Positions 1 to 12,221 of a stretch of 64,000 nucleotides of DNA are shown here, in pieces (position 1 is the stretch's first letter; each line of letters begins with the position of its first letter). Under the pieces are notes generated by a model. That model was given only the letters and a program-made list of their open reading frames with translations, ran no database searches and was not told the origin of the DNA. The stretch spans positions 14,143,501 through 14,207,500 of the forward strand of contig CP053159.1 in NCBI GenBank assembly GCA_014607495.2, in the 5' to 3' direction. The position numbers were made by a program, and so were the translations under genes. The stretch is from Carposina sasakii (lineage: Eukaryota; Arthropoda; Insecta; Lepidoptera; Carposinidae).

Positions 1-221
1 CCTTGCGGCTATGATGCTAGAGTGCGTTTCATCGTATAGTTTCCTCGGATGGCACTAGTTACTATGTGAATGACTACATTATTTGTGTCAGCATACAAAA
101 CAAAACAGCATACGAGTTATTCTATTAAACGGTGTCTAGCCTATTTCTACGATGCGTTGCAGCTCGGACTATCAGCAGCAAAGAACCACCCCAGCTTTTA
201 TACTTGTACATTATCTACCAG

Positions 222-2634
222 GTGTCTCCGCGGCGCTGGTGCCTGCAAGAACGCGCACTTGAGTTGCACCTGGAGTGCGGACGTGCGCACCTGCTGGCGT
301 TCGCGAGCGAAGCCGAGCGCGCGGCTTGTCTCACCGCGCTGGCCTCCTGCCGCCTTCCACGCAGGTTAGTAGAGCCCTCGTCATCATACCACTCTCTTAG
401 GCCAACCTAACCTACTGGTGTTCAGAAGCTTTCCTCTCTCCATTGTCACATTTTTTGCAATTACTCCTTTGATTTCTTTTGAAAAAAATTTGACGTTAGT
501 GCAACTCCTTCCATGTGACCATTAATTACAGCTTGTGTGCTACATAACTGCTAAGTTTGATCGAAATCCGTTCGTAACTTTTTTCGTGAATAAGTAACAA
601 ACATGGAAAGTGTAGGCGTGCCGACCTAGATCGTGATTTTTCCCTTGCTTGTATACACAAATACAAAGCACATTTTAAGGCGCGCGGAGTATCTACCCAT
701 GGAGAAGAAATAAAAGAGGAGCAGCGGCTAAGTATATTTTCATAAAAAATAGTGTGTCGCTGAGCAGGGGTGAAGTATGGGACGAGGGGAGCATCCTAAC
801 ACTGTAGCCCTGCCCATTTACATAGAAACCACCTTGTAGTGACTAGTCAAACTACTTGCATAAGCGTGTGGATACAGCTACTGCGTCACACACACTGGCC
901 CTGAAGCTCCGCCCCTATCATGACTCAGTTCATAATCCCACCTCCTCTTTAATACCTTCTCCAAGTATCTACCTAACATTACATCGACAAATTCAAATTC
1001 AAAATCATTTATTCGACATGAAAGCATTAACACTTGTTTGTCGATTGTCTAATTATATGTTACTTTCTATGTTCGACCCAAAAATGAAACCGCTACCAAA
1101 CAAAAAAGGAGGTGAATTTAAACAACCCAAAAATAATAAATCCAAAGCTTTTGCTTTGGCACGGCCACCACCCCAAGGTCGATTTGTTACGGTCTTCAGG
1201 CATAATACGATTCGGGGCTTAATAGCCACCAACCTGGAGAATAAGAGTTAAGGTCCCTAAAGACGAAATCCAGAAGAGCTGCTACACAGTCTCCTTTATG
1301 GCAAAACCAACATAGGTCTGACACACCGCATGATTCTACATTACTGTTACACTATCTCAGTGAAGTGTCATGCTTGGAAGAAGAAATAGCAATAAAACTC
1401 CCACACACAGTCAAAACAAGAACATATTAACAAAAGAATCTTACATTGGATAAGATATCGATAGTAACACTTAACCTTTAGTGTGTAAAATTCAATTATC
1501 ATAACATAATTAAATTTAAATTCATATAAATTACATACCCACTTACACAAAGTAAGTACAGGTCCATGATATATATATATATATGGGTTTGATACAGTCG
1601 ATAATGATGTCTTGTTGAGCTGGCGGTCGGGTGCGGAGACATTAGAGTTATTCAGTTACGAACAGAAAACAGTGGACTTTAACGGCTAGTACCTACTACA
1701 CTCGTTCCGGTATGCGGGTAGCTTTGGGCCCTCTGGAATTTATCATAATGATAAATGACTTACCGGAAGTGGTTAGATACTAAGGTTTGTTGTATGCGGC
1801 CTCAAATTGTTATTAACATTAAGCTTGCTGATTGCAACGAAAGCGACTAAATAAGATGGAATGGAGTGTTACAAATAAATTGTATTTTAACCCGAAATGC
1901 TCCGTCATTACATATACAAAGAAGAAGCTGCAATTTCAATACAAGATGGGGGAGGTCGTGCGAGCGTCGGAGATGAAAGATCTGGGAGTTGTGGTTGGTG
2001 CGGATTTGACTACACCTCTAATATATGTAAAAAGGCAAGATTTAGGATTTATACTGAGACAAACGTATAACTTCACGAATGTCGCGGCAGTGAAGGCATT
2101 GTATGACTGAAGAAGTCACCTAGAATGAATGTAATAATATGGGGACCCGGCTAAGTATAAAATTATGCTAGAACGTTCAAAATAAATTCACTCGTCACTT
2201 ATATTTGGACTATACGGAGTCTACCCTTTCTATCCTCTTATGTATTCCACACTATTCGCTTGGAATAGTAGGATACAATAAATTAGAAACCGAAGAGAGT
2301 CGCTGCCGAGTACATAGTGAGGGTCCTGCGAGAAAAGTAACAACCCGGGGGTGCTGCGCGGGCTGGGGCTGTACGTGCCGGACGGGTCGGGGCGCCGACG
2401 CCGCCCGCGCCTGCTGGTCGTGCCGCGCGCGCGCACAACCTGCTGGCCAAGGCGCCCTTATAGCACTCAATAATTGGCGACAGAAACTAAGACCTACTTA
2501 TATGTTCTTTGAGTGAATTCAGTAATGTATATTATATCTTGTGTTTTATTTTTTTATAATAATGTAATTTTATATATATAATTTTATATGTATTTAATAA
2601 TAACTTATAATTTTAAATGGTGAGAAGGGAGAAA

Positions 2635-2685
<51 letters not shown>

Positions 2686-5600
2686 ATGTCAAAATATAAA
2701 TTTCGGCAGTCAATGTCAAATAAGTATCTACAATGTGAATAGAAGAGCTAACGTGTCATTCAGAACTTAAATATATAATACATTCCACAGACAAGAGCCC
2801 GACACCCTAAACGCAGCGATGGCCCTCTGGCGGTCCGGAGACATCACGAACTGGGAGTACCTGATGCGGCTCAACGCGCTGGGCGGCCGCAGCCACAACG
2901 ACCTGATGCAGTACCCCGTGCTGCCCTTCGTGCTCGCAGACTACACCTCCAAGATCCTGGACCTGACGGACCCGGCCTCGTTCCGGGACCTGGCCAAGCC
3001 GATCGCTGTGCAGAATAAGAATCGGGAACAGCATTATATCAATAATTATAATGTGAGCAGTAACTTGTGTTTAATTTTCTTATAATTTTAAACAAAATAT
3101 AAATTTCGGCAGTATTAATTTTGGATTCAAATCCGATTTATGTGTGTATCAATCTATCATTATTGTAAAAAAGGGTAACATTGTTACTATAGTATTAATT
3201 TTGCATTCAAAAGTGTGTGTTTAAGCGTGAAATATCATGAGTGTAGGATTAAAACGCTGTTTATTTATTAATTCGGTCATTAAATACATTTATTATAAAT
3301 GAAATTGTATTAGGCGTTACAATTCGGATGTTCAAACATTGACTATGGGTGCGCCCACAACCGGGCCGTAGGATATGGCTGCCTTTCTCTTAGGAAATTA
3401 AAGCGTTTCATGTAAATTAACGCTTATCGCGAAAAACATTGCTATTTCCATGTGATAGATAATTAAATAATATTGCAACATAAATGTAAGCTAGATGTAA
3501 GGACGAAAATAAATGTAAGGCTAGATTTACCTATATCTGTTCCCGTTCAGTGTATACGTGGGTGTGGGTTCTCCCCGTATGATTCTACCTCATTTTGGTA
3601 TGTATACAGGATGTTTTTTTGTTGTTAACGTTTCCGAATACTACGCATTCTCCTCATCATGTATGTAAAAGACTATAAGTGCGTCATTTCCCCCAGGATC
3701 TGCAGACGGGATCCGGCGGTGCACTAGCGCGACGTCCGCATCACTACGCTTCGCTGTACTCCACGTCGGGCGGCGTGCTGCACTACCTGCTGCGGGTGCC
3801 GCCCTACACCGCGCTGTTCCTCGACTACCAGGGTACGGCACAGGGCGGGCGGCGTGCTGCACTACCTGGGTACGGCACAGGGCGGGCGGCGTGCTGCACT
3901 ACCTGGGTACGGCACAGGGCGGGCGGCATGCTGCACTACCAGGGTACGGCACAGGGCGGGCGGCATGCTGCACTACCTGGGTACGGCACAGGGCGGGCGG
4001 CATGCTGCACTACCTGGGTACGGCACAGGGCGGGCGGCATGCTGCACTACCTGGGTACGGCACAGGGCGGGCGGCATGCTGCACTACCTGGGTACGGCAC
4101 AGGGCGGGCGGCATGCTGCACTACCTGGGTACGGCACAGGGCGGGCGGCGTGCTGCACTACCTGGGTACGGCACAGGGCGGGCGGCGTGCTGCACTACCA
4201 GGGTACGGCACAGGGCGGGCGGCGTGCTGCACTACCTGGGTACGGCACAGGGCGGGCGGCGTGCTGCACTACCTGGGTACGGCACAGGGCGGGCGGCATG
4301 CTGCACTACCAGGGTACGGCACAGGGCGGGCGGCGTGCTGCACTACCAGGGTACGGCACAGGGCGGGCGGCGTGCTGCACTACCTGCTGCGGGTGCCGCC
4401 CTACACCGCGCTGTTCCTCGACACCAGGGTACGGCACAGGGCGGGCGGCGTGCTGCACTACCAGGGTACGGCACAGGGCGGGCGGCGTGCTGCACTACCA
4501 GGGTACGGCACAGGGCGGGCGGCGTGCTGCACTACAGGGTAGGCGTCGCTGCACTACTCCACGGGCGGGCGGCGTCGACTACCAGGGTCGGCACAGGGCG
4601 GGCGGCGTCTGCACCAGGGTACGGCACAGGGCGGGCGGCGTGCTGCACACTACCCGGGCGGGCGGCGTGCTGCACTACCAGACGGCACAAGGCGGGCGGC
4701 GTGCTGCACTACCAGGGTACGGCACAGGGCGGGCGGCGTGCTGCAATGAAGTGGTCCCTTGCTGCGGGTGCCGCCCTAACCGCGCTGCCTCGAGGCTACC
4801 AGGGTAGCTGGAGGCGTTGACTACCAGGGACCACAGGGCGGGCGGCGTTCATTCATTTTCTTTTATTACGGCACAGGGCGGGCGGCGTGACTAGCTTTGA
4901 AGGGCGGGCGGCGTTCAATCACTTATTTTTAAAACAATAGCCAGCAGTATAGCAGGCCAAAGTGGCAATGGATCACACAGATAGCTGAAAGAATCAATGG
5001 CCATTGGAGACCACATACCGACAAGGCTTGTAAGACAAGCGCAACGGGAGACTCAAGAAAAGTAACTCTGTGTTTTCTCGCATCAATGTGCACTATCATA
5101 AGTGGGTTTAAAGTACGGCACCAATTGCGTCCTGACTCCACGTCGACTAATCGTACCAATAATTTCCGCGAAGAAGATGCAATAGGCTATGCAAGTTGAG
5201 TGTACCAGAACATTCCATGCGACAGAAATGGTAACCGAAACAGTGAGAGCACTATGACAGGATATGCAGCCTTCACCTTTCATTTCTCCCTCTCTTTAAA
5301 TTTTGCAACGTGTTATAGTAAAAATCTATGAACAGATATTTCACAAAGATATATATTTGATGTGAATATTTCATACACTTCACAATACATTAGTCCCACA
5401 CAGTCGTCTTATTGTTATCTGTCTCTCCGTCAGACGACAGTTTCGACATGCCGGACCGCACGTTTCACTCGCTGGCGACGTGTTGGCGACTCGTCATGCG
5501 CGACTCGCCGACGGTCGTCAAGGAGTTGATTCCGGAGCTGTTCTATCTGCCGGAACTGTTTCGTAATAATGAAGGTAGGATGGAAAGAATGATTTGATGG

Positions 5601-8600
5601 TGAAACTCGCGATTTGGTATTAGTGATGAATTTTAAATAATATGTGAACAATGAATTTTGCAATAATGACGTAACGCTACTTGAATAGTTTGCCAGCAAT
5701 AGTGATGATGAGTGGAGCTAAATCGGCCGTAAACACCCAATCACAGCACATCACAAATAAATTAAGTAAATTTACTAAAATGTCAGTTTACAAGTACAAT
5801 TATGCTCTTCTACTATGTATGTCACGTGCCCTTTGCATTTAATTGGGCCCCTGATTACATTACTTGCAAAAGGAAAGCAATGTGACGTGTGATTGCTAGG
5901 AGCAAGTGGGAGGCGTTTTCTCACGCCTCTCGCTCACAATTTTCGCCGTGGCATTGCTATCGCTCTGCTGCAAGACGCGTCACACGTCGCGGTGGTTGCA
6001 GGGCTGGACCTGGGCGTGCGACAGTGCGGCGCCGGCATCGACTCGGTGGAGCTGCCGCCGTGGGCGCCGGACGCGCGCCTGTTCCTGCTGGTGCACCGCC
6101 AGGCGCTGGAGGCGGCGCCCGCGCGCGACGCTCTGCCGCGCTGGCTGGACCTGGTGCTGGGCTGGCGGCAGCTGGGCGCGCCCGCCGTGCAGGCGCTCAA
6201 CGTGTACCCGCCCTGCGTGAGTGTGTGCTGCCGGGGAAAAGGAATTAAAGTAGCTGCCCACTTCATCGTAGCATCGGTTCTTTATGTCTTAAAGCGAACA
6301 ATGAGAGGACTATGCTTGGGGTTTTTTGCGTGATCTGAGGAGATCCGTGGACAAAGATCTTCGGCATAGCTCAACGATCCAGCAATCCACCAAGGTAAAG
6401 ACTTAGTGCGACTGTGGGATATAGGTATAGCTTGCAGAACCGGTGGCAGATGGGAAGGTCACTTGTGAGATAGACAGATGACCTAGTCAGGATAGAAAGC
6501 GGGTATCTGTTCGACGCATGCCGCTTCAAGACCGGTCGGTATGGTGATGATGATGATTATATGACATTAACACTTGTCTGCCCATCCAGACATACTACGG
6601 CTTCGACCCTGAGGAGTTGGACGACGAGCTGGAGCGTCGTGCAGCAGAGACCATGGTGCGGACGTACGGACAGGTGCCGCGCCAGCTGCTGCGTACGCCA
6701 CACCCGCTGTGCGCCGCGCACGTCGCCGCCGCGCCCGCCGCGCCCAGTGTGAGTGCAGGAGTGTGTAGGGTCCCAGAGACCGGGTGCGGACAGTGCCGCG
6801 CCCAGTGTGAGTGCAGGAGTGTGTAGGGTCCCAGAGACCGGGTGCGGACAGTGCCGCGCCCAGTGTGAGTGCAGGAGTGTGTAGGGTCCCAGAGACCGGG
6901 TGCGGACAGTGCCGCGCCCAGTGTGAGTGCAGGAGTGTGTAGGGTCCCTGAGACCGGGTGCGGACAGTGCCGCGCCCAGTGTGAGTGCAGGAGTGTGTAG
7001 GGTCCCAGAGACCGGGTGCGGACAGTGCCGCGCCCAGTGTGAGTGCAGGAGTGTGTAGGGTCCCTGAGACCGGTGCGGACAGTGCCGCGCCCAGTGTGAG
7101 TGCAGGAGTGTGTAGGGTCCCTGAGACCGGTGCGGACAGTGCCGCGCCCAGTGTGAGTGCAGGAGTGTGTAGGGTCCCTGAGACCGGTGCGGACAGTGCC
7201 GCGCCCAGTGTGAGTGCAGGAGTGTGTAGGGTCCCTGAGACCGGTGCGGACAGTGCCGCGCCCAGTGTGAGTGCAGGAGTGTGTAGGGTCCCTGAGACCG
7301 GTGCGGACAGTGCCGCGCCCAGTGTGAGTGCAGGAGTGTGTAGGGTCCCTGAGACCGGGTGCGGACAGTGTCGCGACCAGTGTGAGTGCAGGAGTGTGTA
7401 GGGTCCCTGAGACCGGGTGCGGACAGTGTCGCGACCAGTGTGAGTGCAGGATTGTGTAGGGTATAGAGTATTCACATTTTCCCCTCAGTTCCCTTAGTCG
7501 ACTCAATTTATGCACATTTCCACATAACTCCACACTCAACACCCCGCATGGTCTCCAGATCCCCGTATGGCCCGGCGTGATCGGCCTCCAATGGGGCTCG
7601 TACTGCGGCTCGCCGGCGCTGCCTCCGCCACGCGTGACGTCACGCCGCGCCGCACCGTGCTCGCACGTGCTGGCCGCCGCGCCGCGCGACGCCGTACTAC
7701 TGCCGGACCGGACCGCACTCACGTCGGTGCACGGTTAGTGCGGATTGTGTGCTTATTAACTGGACTAGCATTTTTGAAGGAGTGAATTTTTGCTGCTTTA
7801 TAGTAATCGTATTTAATCGCGTACTAAAGATAGGTCTAGCCAAACAGGAGCACCTGAAAGACGAGTTGATTAGGGTATTTTAGAAGAGCAGGTATATGTA
7901 CGTTGACGCAGCGATTATGTTCCAGGTACGTCGGCAAATTGCGGCCCGCGACAAGGAAAATGTTTGTCAGAACCCATAAAAATATGCCGATTGCTAGTGT
8001 CGACTACATGATCCATGAATATTCGGTCCCTGTAGCTTCCGCTGATTCCCCACCCCTTGACACCTAATTTGCAATAGCAAAGCCGAAGCAGAACGATAGC
8101 GAAAATATACAATGTTCGCCTTGAAATGTCAAAATTCCTTTAAAATTCATTTTACGTAATACGAATTTGACTAGCAATCGGTTAATTTTGTAAATTTAAC
8201 CCTAGCGCGTTGCTTTTGCTAGTTAGGTAATAAGGGGCCGTATTGTCCTATGTGGCCAACATTGTATGCCAATCGTTGACAAAACTTGTTTTAACCCCGA
8301 AAAGCACTTGAGCTTGAATTTCATAAAATGCCCTCGCAAATAACACAGTATGATAACCTAAGGTTCTCAAACCATACGTGCAGACCCTACCGCGCCGGAG
8401 GCCCGCAGCGTGGGCCTGCTGTCGTGGTGGCACGCGGACGGAGGCCTGCGCCTGCGCACCGCGCGCCCGACCGCGCCGCCCGCTCTGCTGCACGTGCCCG
8501 CGCCCGTGGCCCTGGACCCGGTATGTGGCATATATGTGTATAGTGCGGTCTTAAAGATATGAGTAGCGGTGACGTCATATGACGCCCGTCCGTACGAATG

Positions 8601-11600
8601 CAAAAAGACGGCTGATTTTACGGTCCCGTCTAATGTACAGTTTTTATATTTCTACTCTGTCTTGTTTCATTGTGAATCACAGTTGTGAATATTATATCTG
8701 ACAGATACCGTTCACACGAACGGAAGGCTAGACAGAAGGGTCGGAAGGGGAAGACTTTGCCAGATTTTCACCGATCAAATTGGTGCAATTCTAGTGACAG
8801 GTCAGTTTAGCGAGTATTCTAAATCGACGAGCGTGCATAAAGAATATCATGAAAGTAGATAAAGTGAAAAAAAAAAGTGTGTCAGGATCCTGATCTCTGT
8901 CAATCCCCTCCGGGAAAAGAGATGTGATTTTATGTATGTATGTATAATCTTGAAATAAAAACCTATTCTACACAAATACTAAGCTAAACAATACGTCAAT
9001 GGCAGATAACCTGCGTCTCCCACTCGCTGTGCGGACCGACACTGCTCGGACACGAGTCGGGGCTAGTGCTGCAGCTGTGTGCGCGGGCGCCGAGCGAGGC
9101 GAGCGTGCGGCGCGTGGCGAGCGTGCCGCGCGCGCGGGCGGCGGCGCTGTGCGTGTGCGGCGCGGCGCGGCTGGTGGCCATAGCGACCGGTGACGTGTCG
9201 CTGTGGGCCTTGGACACGTGAGTACTGGCCGGCGTGGTTCATTGTGGACTTTACTTGCATCATCATACATTGATATATAACTTTATAATGTCACACATTG
9301 ATAATATAAAGGAGTGTTCTTAAAACTGAATTGCTTTTATAAAATTCATTTTTGTAGTGTCGAGAACAGAATCCATTAAAGAGCTAACGGATTGCCGATC
9401 CAATTGTAAAAACTAAATATTTTAATGTCTGATACAATACATCAGTCTATTGCAGTCCACTGCTGGAGTAGACTTATCCCAGGTCACGCCACAAGGCTAC
9501 TGCCACAGGGGTCTTTGCCTATAGCCGCCGCGCTAGGCAGACGGGTTTTCAACACGGGAGGGGCGCACTCAAGTAAATATTCTATAAATGATTGTATCAT
9601 TCCCCCCAGCATGTCATACATCCGCACGCTGCCCAACCGCGGGCGCCTCCCGGTCACGCACGTGGCCATCAGCGACACGCTCAGCGACGTGGCCAGCGCG
9701 CACGACCTGAGGGCGGGGCGAGCGGGGGGCGGGGCCGGCGGGGCGGGGCCTGCGGGGGGCGGGGCCGGCGGGGCGGGGCGTGCGGGCGGCGACAAGTACG
9801 CCACTCTGCTGCGAGTGTACACCGTCAACGCCAGCTATGTCGGTGAGTTGGATTGTATTGGACCTGAAGTAGAATCTTTCCGTCCCATCAGACTTTGGGA
9901 ATGCACACACAACACACATTTGTGCATGTTTCTTTTGATCCTCTTTTGTATCCAGTACTGATGCGAAGCTTCATTAGGATACATCAGCTGCAGCAGCTAA
10001 GGAAGGAACTCGACCAGTCTCTCAGATTAAGTTAGTAACTAGGCACTAATAAGTTACATCTGTCCCCTCTATACGAGTATTAAATGTGGCAACTTTCTTG
10101 TTAACATTTGTTTGTGTACAATTAAGAATAAGAAAATAGCGATGATAGCCCAATGATTAAGACGTGTGCCTTTCAAGTCGGAAGGCGTGGGTTCGATACC
10201 AGTCACTGGGCTGTACCAATGAATTTTTTTCAGCCCTGAAGAGTGTTGGTGTCAAGCCTGTCTGAACATAACAAATGCCAAATAATGAGTTCCGAAAGAA
10301 ACCATATTCGGCCAACCCCATACATAATGGGTTAAAGGCAATAAGATGTTATCTGTAAATTATTAATTAAGATCCTTAACTACATATGAATGCAATAAAT
10401 TATTGAGTATTGAACTACGAGTGCACGTGATATCGACCTTCCTCCTCTCTCCAGGCAGCGTAAAGGTCTCCGAGCCGGTGACCTGCATCTGCTACTCGCG
10501 AGCGCCAGAGGGAGCCTCCGCTAACGTGCTGGCAGCAGCCCTGGCCGGGGGCGCCGTCACACTCTACAGCTCGTGGGACCTGCGCCCACTGCGGGGCATC
10601 CCTGCTGACCAGGCCGCGACGCTGCTGTGGTAAGTGCTGGCTGCGGTGAACACGGAGGGAAACAGTGTAACGTGTGCACCTGTTTTTGTGTCTAGCTCCA
10701 AAAGTGCTTTATTATACAGGATGCTTTTTCGTTTCCACCCTTAACGAAGGGTACGTACTCTATACATCAAATTAAGTAAGTTTATGCCAAAAAAATGCTG
10801 GGAAATGATTTTTTTTTTAATTACTTGATCAGCCGAAATTTATAGTATCCAGTGTTTATGCTAGTTTTTTCATAGACAAATAATTATTATTTCTCGTGAA
10901 AAAAATCTTGCTATGCGCGTTATGTGCATTTATGCAGAAAAACGCAGTCTATTTACTCAACTTTGGACCCTAATATCTTGGAAACTAAACACTTCCCAAG
11001 TATGCTTCCATGGAGAAAAATGATCGTGATGATGAGGAGATTCCGTAGTTTTCGGGAACGTTGACGACCAAAAATCACCCTGTATCTCTTTGGTAAAATT
11101 CTCGGGACTACAGAGTCTCGATCCTTTGAGAGGCGGGCCATGGCCAAGATGTAGAGGCCCTTTTTAGAGAACTTTAATATGGCGTGGGATACACATGGAG
11201 GATACCATCGCCGACCGCACAATATGATACACCCGGCGATGGTCCCCGCCATGTGCAAGACTATTGGAGTGCAGATCTATGTCATGCGATGGGAAACAAG
11301 GTCATGGGCTATGGGGCTGAATTTTGGGTGGGGTTGGAAAATCGGGCACTCCGGCGCCGGAGATGAGGAACAGGGTCTTCCCACAAGAGCACTATATGTC
11401 CGTGGGAACGCTACCTCCCAACAGCTCGCCACAAGCTGCACTGCGGGCTTGTTATTATTATAAAAAAATATTATTTTAAAATTATTAATAAAGAAATGGA
11501 AAAAATTCCTCACCCGGGTGGTAATCGAACCCACAACCTCTGCATTCCGCGTGTCAGTGCTCTAACCACTGAGCCATCGGGTCAATTAAAACTCGGATGA

Positions 11601-12207
11601 CGAATTTTGCCATCTCTTTTTAAATTACATTATTGGCAACGTTATTTTTAGCTATACACTAGCCAAATCTCGGTAAACAAAGCTGAAACCCTCAGCACAA
11701 TGTTTAATGATGAAACGATCAACCATATCCTAACGGATTATATTATGGAGAAGTATTATTATTAAAGTGATGAATTGCGGGTTGATTTTGTAAATTTGCT
11801 AAATAATTGTCTATGTTAATCATTTGATTCCTATTATCTTACTAATATGGCAGGGCTATTACGCAATTTGCAGATGAGAATAGCTTGATGTCGTCACGTG
11901 ATCGACACGCGATTTTGCACATTTTTTTACAAAATCGGCCTGCTTCAATTTAACTTTTTTATAAATTAAAATTTAGGGCCATAATCACGCCTTTCATCAT
12001 CAATGAAATAGGCAATACAACTACATTATAGGTATACTTATGATACTGTTATAGACTGAGAATTGTTTGTATTCCAGCATAACATACAGTTTGGACAGCT
12101 CAGTTCTGTTCGGATGCTACGACAACGGAGTGTGTGTGGCGTGGGAGAGTGACACCGGGACAAAGAAGAAACCTCCGAGAATGATACCTGCCACCGCACT
12201 GCTTTGA
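222..12207 (+). CDS. LYST: LYST/mauve-type BEACH-WD40 lysosomal trafficking regulator, C-terminal 705 residues (5' partial)
   Basis: Twelve exons join in consistent phase: 222-364, 2791-3052, 3697-3832, 5434-5574, 6002-6216, 6590-6748, 7559-7733, 8384-8520, 9006-9217, 9610-9842, 10455-10629 and 12078-12207 (TGA). They total 2118 nt, all with AG acceptors and GT donors. Residues 1-47 are the end of the pre-BEACH PH domain ([14 protein letters not shown]). The BEACH domain spans about 60-345 ([61 protein letters not shown]). WD-type repeats follow to the end ([18 protein letters not shown]). Family members control the size and traffic of lysosome-related organelles; loss causes Chediak-Higashi syndrome in people and mauve eye colour in Drosophila. 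NSMAF and neurobeachin fit less well, because the [18 protein letters not shown] junction and the WD tail are LYST-like. The linker between exons 2 and 3 is shorter than I recall for vertebrate LYST, so a small exon may be missed. Exons are very GC-rich compared with introns. Confidence 0.9.
1580..2690 (+). mobile_element. Decayed Jockey-type LINE with (TAAA)n tail
   Basis: Lies in the first visible LYST intron. Translation gives broken reverse-transcriptase pieces: an INDLPEV-like motif near 1755, a degraded YADD region near 1790, then [11 protein letters not shown] and [22 protein letters not shown], and a GC-rich C-terminal part near 2340-2450. Stops and frameshifts interrupt it. It ends in a run of AAAT/TAAA repeats at about 2631-2688, typical of LINE 3' ends. 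No intact ORF. Confidence 0.75.
3604..3660 (+). repeat. Fragment of the TACAGGATG-type MITE
   Basis: Matches the end of the fuller copies at 10715-11084 and 42775-43095 (TACAGGATGTTTTTT, then an AACGTTTCCGAATACTAC-like segment). It is a solo end in the intron just before LYST exon 3. Confidence 0.55.
3831..4910 (+). repeat. 37-bp GC-rich minisatellite starting at a LYST splice donor
   Basis: The unit is 37 bp (GGTACGGCACAGGGCGGGCG followed by GCGTGCTGCACTACCTG). About 18 regular copies run to roughly 4530, then degenerate copies to about 4910. The unit joins exon-3 sequence (GGCGGCGTGCTGCACTACCTG, exon positions near 3768-3788) to the donor CAGG|GTACGG at 3832/3833. One longer copy near 4372-4430 and a decayed one near 4755-4805 carry a further exon stretch (CTGCGGGTGCCGCCCTAC). 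No frame of a unit has a stop, so all three forward frames stay open. This explains the long low-complexity ORFs here. Confidence 0.95.
6320..6570 (+). mobile_element. RTE/Jockey-type LINE 3' fragment
   Basis: The segment has the degraded reading frame seen at the 3' end of lepidopteran LINEs (a [24 protein letters not shown] stretch) and ends in ATGGTGATGATGATGATTATATGAC. It is a 5'-truncated remnant in a LYST intron, ending about 20 bp before the exon 6 acceptor. Confidence 0.5.
6737..7460 (+). repeat. 57/58-bp minisatellite starting at a second LYST splice donor
   Basis: There are thirteen occurrences of CCAGTGTGAGTGCAGGA spaced 57 or 58 bp apart. The unit repeats the last 12 bases of exon 6 (GCCGCGCCCAGT) followed by the donor GTGAGT and about 45 bp of intron. 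The first copy is the real exon 6/intron junction at 6748/6749. Units with GGGTGCGG are 58 bp and those with GGTGCGG are 57 bp. The 57-bp units lie side by side in the middle of the array, so they probably amplified as a block. Long minus-strand ORFs across the array are low-complexity products of the repeat. Confidence 0.95.
8064..8237. mobile_element. Short MITE, copy A
   Basis: About 170 bp with imperfect inverted ends: CACCTAATTTGCAATAGCAAAGC on the left and GCTTTTGCTAGTTAGGTAATAAGG on the right. It is about 80% similar by eye to 37608-37776 through the shared middle (CTTGAAATGTCAAA.TTCCTTT, then ATTCATTTTACGTA). Non-coding. Confidence 0.6.
8700..8945 (+). mobile_element. LINE 3' fragment with TATGTATG tail
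   Basis: Degraded, with the ending CCCCTCCGGGAAAAGAGATG then TGATTTTATGTATGTATG. I recognise this as a common lepidopteran non-LTR retrotransposon 3' end. Lies in a LYST intron. Confidence 0.45.
9716..9786 (+). repeat. In-frame 36-bp coding repeat (Gly/Ala) inside LYST exon 10
   Basis: Two near-identical 36-bp units (GCGGGGGGCGGGGCCGGCGG...) encode [24 protein letters not shown] residues in a WD-domain loop. Because 36 is a multiple of three the frame is kept. The G-runs could form a G-quadruplex. Confidence 0.9.
10141..10365 (+). mobile_element. tRNA-headed SINE
   Basis: The head has an A-box-like GATAGCCCAATGATTAAGAC and a B box GGGTTCGATACCAG at 10190-10203. An unrelated body containing CATACATAATGGGTTAAAGG follows. 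The head does not fold as an intact tRNA, so a SINE is the better call. The 3' boundary is approximate. Confidence 0.6.
10715..11084 (-). mobile_element. TACAGGATG-type MITE, copy 2
   Basis: Ends in TACAGGATGCTTTTTCG and CAAAAATCACCCTGTA, flanked by TA. The reverse complement matches 42775-43095 over most of its length (for example CAAGATATTAGGGTCCAAAG). Probably a mariner-type non-autonomous element; lies in the last LYST intron. Confidence 0.65.
11508..11586 (-). mobile_element. tRNA-like SINE head, reverse orientation
   Basis: The reverse complement reads GGCTCAGTGGTTAGAGCACT, then GCAGAGGTTGTGGGTTCGATTACC. These are A- and B-box motifs of a Pol III promoter. It is imperfect as a tRNA (mispaired acceptor stem) and sits among repeats, so it is treated as a SINE head. 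Confidence 0.5.
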
Positions 12208-12221
12208 CGATCGCGTATAAC

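Noticed and set aside
3679..4820. Three overlapping forward ORFs of 287-317 codons
   Set aside because: They are translations of the 37-bp minisatellite, which has no stop in any frame; only the first 45 codons at 3697-3832 are LYST exon 3.
6567..7722. Minus-strand ORFs of 302 and 375 codons ([14 protein letters not shown] repeats)
   Set aside because: Low-complexity product of the 57/58-bp array antisense to LYST; no family resemblance or splice support.
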